DNA of 52,271 nucleotides. It comes from Oxalobacteraceae bacterium. Lineage in GTDB: Bacteria > Pseudomonadota > Gammaproteobacteria > Burkholderiales > Burkholderiaceae_D. This document shows, piece after piece, positions 47,281 to 52,271 of this stretch (position 1 is its first letter; the number at the start of each line of letters is the position of its first letter). Below the pieces are notes generated by a model. That model was not told where the DNA came from, did not search any database, and saw only the letters and a program-made list of their open reading frames with translations. Where the stretch lies: assembly GCA_027485795.1 (NCBI GenBank), contig JAIXQK010000064.1, positions 1 to 52,271 on the forward strand, read 5' to 3'. A program made the position numbers and the translations under genes.

Positions 47281-47984
47281 TGGGATTTCAATGGCCATGG
47301 GAAGCAAGTGCGTCGATCACGCCATCATTAACGGCGCTGTCGGTTGGCATGCATCTCGGATGGGCACTGGCACTCGGAGCCGGTTCTGTATTTCTAATGC
47401 AAACCGCCACCATCACGACCGTCACCACTCGCAGAATCGTCGCACTAGTGATCGCTCTATTCTGCCTACTGCCGAATGCGTGGAGCCCCAGCTGGTGGTT
47501 AGGGCTGGCGTTTCAAACACCCAGCCTGACGCTACAAGGTTTGTGCGGGCTTTATCTCTTCCAACAATTACGAACACATCCCGGCACAACGACTCCGTTA
47601 AGCGATTCGACGACAGCGCCGCTACAAACACCATGGCCGCTTGGCTTGTTGTTAGTTGCCATCATCGCTGGCTGGGTACTCGCGCTCGACACCTTCGCGT
47701 TGTTTGATATTGCCTTGTACGCCATCGGCTTCACGCCCTACGCCGTGTTGGCAGCACTGTTTTTTGCCTGCCTGCTGCAACTGATCTCGGCACGCTCAGC
47801 ACACGCACAAAACACCCGGCATTATCGCGAGCTCGCTGCCATCGTACTCATCGCGACTGCAATACACGTACTCTTCCGACTCCCTAGCGGCAATATGTGG
47901 GATGCGCTGCTAGACCCCTGGCTGTGGATCATGGCGCATGGCCTTGCGATTGATGTCGTATGGAGAAAAACTCGATCACGCTAA
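47277..47984 (+). CDS. Multi-pass membrane protein, unknown
   Basis: 235 residues with about six membrane segments (LTALSVGMHLGWALALG, RIVALVIALFCLLP, LGLAFQTPSLTLQGLCGLYLF, GLLLVAIIAGWVLAL, FTPYAVLAALFFACLLQLI, LAAIVLIATAIHVLF). Not recognised. It starts with ATG overlapping the sialidase stop (ATGA), so translation is coupled. The two genes should act together, perhaps in handling a surface sugar polymer; that is inference only. Confidence 0.75.
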   Translation: MMGFQWPWEASASITPSLTALSVGMHLGWALALGAGSVFLMQTATITTVTTRRIVALVIALFCLLPNAWSPSWWLGLAFQTPSLTLQGLCGLYLFQQLRTHPGTTTPLSDSTTAPLQTPWPLGLLLVAIIAGWVLALDTFALFDIALYAIGFTPYAVLAALFFACLLQLISARSAHAQNTRHYRELAAIVLIATAIHVLFRLPSGNMWDALLDPWLWIMAHGLAIDVVWRKTRSR

Positions 47985-48102
47985 TGGCTGGCCGTCAGCG
48001 CAACAGCCGGCACACAGGCTAAAAAGTCTGAACGAGTCGATGCGACTCATCGAGCAGTCACGCATTATTGTCAGTAAACGCGAGACAAGCGACAAATAGG
48101 AA

Positions 48103-48181
48103 GCTACAAATCCGAGGCTACGAATCCGAGGCGACGAATCCGAGGCTACGAATCCGAGGCTACGAATCCGAGGCTACGAAT
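48103..48181. repeat. 14-bp tandem repeat in the intergenic region
   Basis: Unit GCTACGAATCCGAG occurs five times in a row with two single-base variants (GCTACAAA in copy 1, GCGACGAA in copy 3), then a partial sixth copy ending GCTACGAAT. The 14-bp period is not a multiple of three, so it is not coding. The 118 bp to its left hold a short GAGTCG / CGACTC hairpin at 48034-48048 and no gene. Confidence 0.9.
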
Positions 48182-48194
48182 TAGCGACTGCTAA

Positions 48195-48635
48195 TTAGCC
48201 ACTACTGATTTGAATCGATTGAAGCAGCGCCCTTGCGGCATCAGGGATGGGAGTCGGCTGCCGCGTGGCGCGATCGACGTACACATGAACAAAATGCCCC
48301 TGCGCGCTGGCGACCGACTCATCGCCACGGAATATACCGACCTCATAGCGCACGCTGGATTTGCCGAGCTGGACCACGCAGAGGCCAGCGGTGATTGGTT
48401 CTGGAAATGCCACTGGCGCAAAGTAATTGCAGTGCGTCTCGACCACCAAGGCGATCGCATCGCCACCATGAATATCCAGGGTACCGCGTGAAATCAGAAA
48501 CTGATTCACTACCGTATCAAACCACTGGTAAAACACCACATTATTGACATGGCCGTACACATCGTTATCCGCCCAACGCGTGGTGATCGGCAAAAAATGT
48601 CGGAAATACTCGCGAGCTTTAGCACTTTCTCTCAT
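48195..48635 (-). CDS. Acyl-CoA thioesterase (hotdog, 4HBT/FadM type)
   Basis: 146 residues. The hotdog active-site segment is RWADNDVYGHVNNVVFYQWFDT with the catalytic aspartate (D24-like position) and conserved GHVNN. HCNYFAPVAFPEPI follows. Such enzymes hydrolyse acyl-CoA thioesters in the cytoplasm; chain length unknown. ATG 48635 has AGGTGAT upstream; a GTG lies one codon before. It lies 9 bp downstream of the EamA gene on the same strand. Confidence 0.9.
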   Translation of the reverse strand: MRESAKAREYFRHFLPITTRWADNDVYGHVNNVVFYQWFDTVVNQFLISRGTLDIHGGDAIALVVETHCNYFAPVAFPEPITAGLCVVQLGKSSVRYEVGIFRGDESVASAQGHFVHVYVDRATRQPTPIPDAARALLQSIQISSG

Positions 48636-48644
48636 CACTGATCA

Positions 48645-49544
48645 TCACCTTCGAACGACAAAGGCGACCCCCGTCGCCGTCAACAAAATACCGATAGCAC
48701 CAGCAATCGACAATGATTCACCAAACAAGCCCCACGCCATCAGCGCAGTCACCGGTGGCGTGAGATACATCAGGCTAGATACATGCGTCGCTGCGCTTTT
48801 ACGAATGAGTGCATACAGCAAAAACATCGCACCAATCGACAACGCAAAAACCGACCAACATAAAGCCCCAATAAATTGCGGCGTCCATTGCACTGTGTGC
48901 AGCGTGAAGTCCAAGTCTTCTAGCCACCATGCTAACGGCCACACTAAAAGAATCGACGCCGAAAATTGAATCAGCGCACCTGATCGTAAATCAAATCGAG
49001 GGCAAAACCGTTTCTGGTAAAGCGTGCCTGCGGTAATCGATACCAAGGCCATCAGGCACAACAGGATGCCAGTAGAAGACGCAGCGTCCAGCTTGAGATT
49101 ATCTTTGACGACCAAGGCCACGCCTACCAAACCGAGTGCCACGCCCATCCACTGCCGCATGCTTAAACGTTCGCCGACCCAGCGCGCAGAAAGTGCGGTC
49201 AGCATGGGCTGCAAACCGACAATCAGTGCCGCCAAGCCGGCGGGTGTACCTAACTTGATGGCAGACCAGACACCCGACAAATAACCTGCCTGTACTAACA
49301 GACCCGCCACAGCAATATGCCACACCAAACCGCTAGGCCATGGTGCGCGCACCAGCACTAGCGTCGGAAGCAGAATGAGTAAAACACCGCCGAAACGCAG
49401 CAATAAAAAGGTCAGCGTTGGCGCGTAGGGCAAGCCGAACTTAGCGACGATGAAGCCCGTACTCCAGACCAGCACGAATAAAAGGGGTGCCAAGCCGTTA
49501 GTGGAGGACCAAGCAGCGGCGGGTTCGGGGGTGGGGTCGGACAA
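48645..49544 (-). CDS. EamA/DMT-family permease
   Basis: About 299 residues, ten membrane segments in two five-helix EamA repeats. First repeat begins PLLFVLVWSTGFIVAKFG; second has ALCWSVFALSIGAMFLLYALIRK and LTPPVTALMAWGLFGESLS. This family exports or imports small metabolites such as amino acids or purines; substrate unknown. No ATG is present: I take TTG 49544; another TTG at 49592 would add 16 residues without homology. The stop is 9 bp from the thioesterase start, so they are probably cotranscribed. Confidence 0.87.
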   Translation of the reverse strand: MSDPTPEPAAAWSSTNGLAPLLFVLVWSTGFIVAKFGLPYAPTLTFLLLRFGGVLLILLPTLVLVRAPWPSGLVWHIAVAGLLVQAGYLSGVWSAIKLGTPAGLAALIVGLQPMLTALSARWVGERLSMRQWMGVALGLVGVALVVKDNLKLDAASSTGILLCLMALVSITAGTLYQKRFCPRFDLRSGALIQFSASILLVWPLAWWLEDLDFTLHTVQWTPQFIGALCWSVFALSIGAMFLLYALIRKSAATHVSSLMYLTPPVTALMAWGLFGESLSIAGAIGILLTATGVAFVVRR

Positions 49545-49850
49545 GCTTTCTATCTCGCTCAGAGTGAAGTAACAGGAAAACCTACACAACAACAGAACAC
49601 ACTGCTGTCAAAGTAATAATCGCCTGCCCGAAATTATATGATTGAAAACTCTTTTACCTGGCGCAGCACAAATAGGGTGCGTTTTATTTTTATTTTGATA
49701 ATTATATTTTTTATCTGCTTATGGCTTGGCTTTCCGAGCCAAAACATAATGAGACGTTACAACCAATAGTATTGATCGCAGAACCACAAATCAGCTAACC
49801 TCATTCAGCTTGGTCATTTTAGAGGGCGATCGCGCCCCGAGGAGAGAAAA
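49545..49850. other. AT-rich intergenic region before the giant repeat gene
   Basis: 306 bp, clearly richer in A and T than the rest (about 49620-49720). It holds TTGGCT-TTCCG-AGCCAA (49726-49742) and a small GGGCG-ATCG-CGCCC hairpin (49824-49837) directly before the ribosome-binding site GAGGAGAG (49839-49846). The promoter of the giant gene should be here, but no single hexamer pair stands out. AT-richness fits a foreign or silenced gene. Confidence 0.55.
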
Positions 49851-52271
49851 ATGACGCTATTGAATAAAGGTCTCCGGCTGACGCCAGACCAAACGCAGAT
49901 TCAACTGAATAATCGTCTGTTCGAGACTCCGGCTGGCACCGTATTCGTCACGCTTAAACCGGATGCGCCGACGGTAAGTCCGGGCATGTCCACGTACACC
50001 GTCAATTTACTCGACCCAGGCTCGAACACGGCGGGTTATCTAAGGATCGCGGTCAAGCACCTGGATATTCTTCAGGCCACCGCCGGTTACAGCTTTGTTG
50101 TGACCACGCTGGGGAACGCCCCGCAAACCATCGAGACCCCCAAGATTGGCTATGATGAAGAAGTGACGTTGGGTCTCAGCTGGAATGCCACCAGCGGTCA
50201 GATTTCTTATGCAATCGCGCGCGCGGATACGCTCTTCAATAATTCGCCGAACAATCCGCTGAACGCGTTTACCACAGGCGTAACACCGACGGTAAGTGGC
50301 TTCACCATTGCAACGCCTCCTACCACCACGGATGCGTTCGCAGCGATCAATGACGGAAAGTACGCAGGCTTCCTGAACAAGGTCGCCACCTACAGCACCG
50401 CAATGTCAAACGCGGATCTGCAAAGGTATGCACTGGACCCGGTGAATTTACCCACCACCAACCGTGTTCTGTTGCTCGATGCCACTGCACTGAATGCCGC
50501 CAATCGCTATGACGCCAGTGTCGCCGAGGTGCAATCGCTGACCTTTGGTCCGGCGGCAGCCAGCGGTGTCATCACCATCGGCGGTGCAACCACCGTCGTG
50601 ATGGCGGGCGACTCAGCCGCTACGGTGGCAGAAAAAGTCCGCGCCAGCCTGGCCGATAGCAATCTGTTCAAGCCGCAACTGGAGAAGCAGAAGATCACCT
50701 TCAGTGCAAATACGGCGGGTACCTCATTCAATGTCGCTGGTGTAGCAGTGACGGTTTTGGCAAACGATACGCCTGCAGCCATTGCGACAGCGGTTAAGGG
50801 TGCTCTAGATATCAGCACCTTCATCACTGGTAACGCTGGCCGCAGCGTGCAGAATAATGGTGACGGCTCTCTCACCATCACCTTCAACAACTCGGATGCT
50901 GACGCCCGCTCGATCGCTGTCGATAGTCTTGCAACAACGATCAAGGCTTCGGTCGATACCGTACAAACCTATAGCGCCACTGGTACCGGCCGTAAGGTCA
51001 GCGTCTCCGGTTCGACGCTATCGATCGAGCTGAACTCAGCGGATCTGAACCCGCTTGATCTGGCAGTCAGCACAGGTACGACTGGCGTTGCGGTTACCCG
51101 CCCCGGCACTACTGCGAACCACACCTTGGAATCGCGCTCATTTTCTCCGTCGAGCTTCGCTTTCCTTGGCACGCCCGTGGGTGAGGTGAAGAGATTTTTG
51201 GTCACCACCGGTGCTGATGCCGATGGTGGCACATTTGTGGTGGCACCCTCGGCCGGAACGGCGTTTACTCAAGGCACTACGACCTTTGCGAGCCGAGCTA
51301 CGGCGCGAACTATCGCAGAAACAGCCAGTGAGATCGCGACTGCGCTGAAAACGGCGAATGCGAGTAACGCGAACATTGCTGACGTGGTTGCCGTTGGTGA
51401 TGCAGTTGAAATTCGTTATCGACCGATTGCGGGAAATGCCGCTCCTCTGACCGTCACCGATAACGGTACTGGCATCGGCGGTGTTTTGCAGGCCTCGCAG
51501 CAGTATGCGCAAAATCTGCAGGGCGAAGCGCAAACCATCACCTTCCTGACCAACCCGACCACCGCGGCTAATATCACCGTCGATGGAGTAGCAGTAGCTG
51601 TACTGACGACCGATACTGCCGCCAGTATTGCAACCAAAGTACAAACAGCGCTGGTCAAGCAGGGTACCGATGGCGAAGTCCAAACGATTACTTTCACGGC
51701 GGGTGCAACCGCTCCAGGCGGCATTATCCTCATCAACAACACGCCTGTCACTCTCGCCGCGACCGACACCACCCCGGCTTTAGTAGCCGCTAAAGTTGTT
51801 ACCGCACTTAATGCAGCGGTTGCCAAAAACTACACGGCTACGCTAGACACGGCCACGGTACGAGTGGCGTTTGACGCTACTGCTGGCAATGTGCCCCTCA
51901 TGACAGGCCTGACCTTGCCTGGTGCTGGCGCGGCTGCAGGCGTAGTTGCTGGCGCCTTTACGACGACTCAGGAACATAATCTAGGACGCTACTCGACTCC
52001 CGAAGTCCAAACGATCACTTTCCTCACCGGTGCGACTGGTGCAGGAGCCATCAACGTTAACGGTGTCGCAGTCACTGGTATCGCGAATGGCGATACCCAA
52101 GCCCAAATCGCCCTTAAAGTCGTCTCTGCACTGAATGCTGTCGCGAACAAAAACTATACTGCTGCTCTAGACGGTGACTCGGTGCGCGTCACCTTCCACA
52201 ACACGGCTGGTGATGTTGCCCTCATGAGCGGCCTGACCCTGCCTGCAGCCGCCAACGGTCCCGCTGCGGGC
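49851..52271 (+). CDS. Giant repeat protein, 5' part (LamG-like domain plus repeats)
   Basis: Open for 807 codons to the window edge, so partial at the 3' end. GAGGAGAG precedes ATG 49851. No signal peptide and no cysteine seen: fits type I secreted adhesins. Residues about 1-200 look like a LamG/concanavalin-type jelly roll, ending with the LamG signature GFLNKVATYSTAMSNADLQRYALD. Then repeats with pattern xVQTITF...INVNGVAVT...ANGDT...IALKVVSALN...YTAxLDG..VRVTF...LMSGLTLP. QTITF begins at 561, 611 and 720; the last two are 109 residues apart. Function as an adhesin or biofilm matrix protein is inferred. Confidence 0.85.
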   Translation, partial: MTLLNKGLRLTPDQTQIQLNNRLFETPAGTVFVTLKPDAPTVSPGMSTYTVNLLDPGSNTAGYLRIAVKHLDILQATAGYSFVVTTLGNAPQTIETPKIGYDEEVTLGLSWNATSGQISYAIARADTLFNNSPNNPLNAFTTGVTPTVSGFTIATPPTTTDAFAAINDGKYAGFLNKVATYSTAMSNADLQRYALDPVNLPTTNRVLLLDATALNAANRYDASVAEVQSLTFGPAAASGVITIGGATTVVMAGDSAATVAEKVRASLADSNLFKPQLEKQKITFSANTAGTSFNVAGVAVTVLANDTPAAIATAVKGALDISTFITGNAGRSVQNNGDGSLTITFNNSDADARSIAVDSLATTIKASVDTVQTYSATGTGRKVSVSGSTLSIELNSADLNPLDLAVSTGTTGVAVTRPGTTANHTLESRSFSPSSFAFLGTPVGEVKRFLVTTGADADGGTFVVAPSAGTAFTQGTTTFASRATARTIAETASEIATALKTANASNANIADVVAVGDAVEIRYRPIAGNAAPLTVTDNGTGIGGVLQASQQYAQNLQGEAQTITFLTNPTTAANITVDGVAVAVLTTDTAASIATKVQTALVKQGTDGEVQTITFTAGATAPGGIILINNTPVTLAATDTTPALVAAKVVTALNAAVAKNYTATLDTATVRVAFDATAGNVPLMTGLTLPGAGAAAGVVAGAFTTTQEHNLGRYSTPEVQTITFLTGATGAGAINVNGVAVTGIANGDTQAQIALKVVSALNAVANKNYTAALDGDSVRVTFHNTAGDVALMSGLTLPAAANGPAAG

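Noticed and set aside
48103-48181. CRISPR array
   Set aside because: The repeats are directly adjacent 14-mers without spacers, and no cas genes are present.
50207-51826. Several open frames on the minus strand opposite the giant repeat gene
   Set aside because: They mirror the low-complexity Ala/Thr/Val codons of the plus-strand gene, lack ribosome-binding sites and code for Ala/Val/Ser-rich chance sequences.

Overview
The window looks like a chromosomal segment of a betaproteobacterium, most likely of the order Burkholderiales or a close relative. The main evidence is gene order: hemC-hemD-hemX-hemY divergent from ppc-argH, trxB-smr, nadE next to a P-II gene, and pmbA divergent from yjgA/darP. 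GC content looks moderate (mid-50s percent by eye). I saw no rRNA, tRNA, CRISPR array, transposase or phage gene. Most of the window is ordinary, densely packed chromosome with short operons.

Region by region. 1-5.6 kb: trxB-smr, then nadE-glnB on the minus strand, a FemAB-like acyltransferase and inorganic pyrophosphatase. 5.7-10.1 kb: the hemCDXY haem operon on the minus strand. 10.2-14.4 kb: ppc and argH. 14.7-18.2 kb: a TRAP transporter of the TakP type, whose permease genes (dctQ-dctM) converge on the binding-protein gene (dctP). 18.7-24.3 kb: pmbA, and divergently a tight six-gene run (darP, mog, esterase, low-molecular-weight phosphatase, anchored protein, YbfB-type MFS). 24.4-26.7 kb: a motB without motA, an unknown gene and gloA. 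26.7-29.8 kb: a beta-alanine route (omega-amino-acid:pyruvate aminotransferase plus CoA-acylating semialdehyde dehydrogenase), preceded on its 3' side by a very elaborate hairpin region.

29.8-38.5 kb: two small unknown genes flanking a palindrome, a czcCBA heavy-metal RND pump, and a LysR regulator divergent from an SbtA-type bicarbonate transporter. 38.6-43.0 kb: a short DUF2076 protein, an MHS-type MFS with a 2-keto-4-pentenoate-hydratase-like enzyme, an alpha/beta hydrolase carrying every active-site residue I know for fluoroacetate dehalogenase, and a ribbon-helix-helix protein. 43.1-49.6 kb: a Tat-exported gluconate-2-dehydrogenase-type GMC pair, a second glyoxalase-like gene, a sialidase-like and membrane-protein pair, a 14-bp tandem repeat, a thioesterase and an EamA permease.

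49.85 kb to the end: the 5' part of a very large gene (at least 807 codons, still open at the window edge). It encodes a cysteine-free, Ala/Thr/Gly/Val-rich repeat protein with a LamG-like N-terminal domain and no signal peptide, preceded by an AT-rich intergenic region. With the compound hairpin at 26.75 kb and the dehalogenase at 41.3 kb, this is where the most unusual content lies. I did not find a clearly new multi-gene system. The best candidates for undescribed biology are the repeat protein, the sialidase/membrane pair and the structured intergenic elements.
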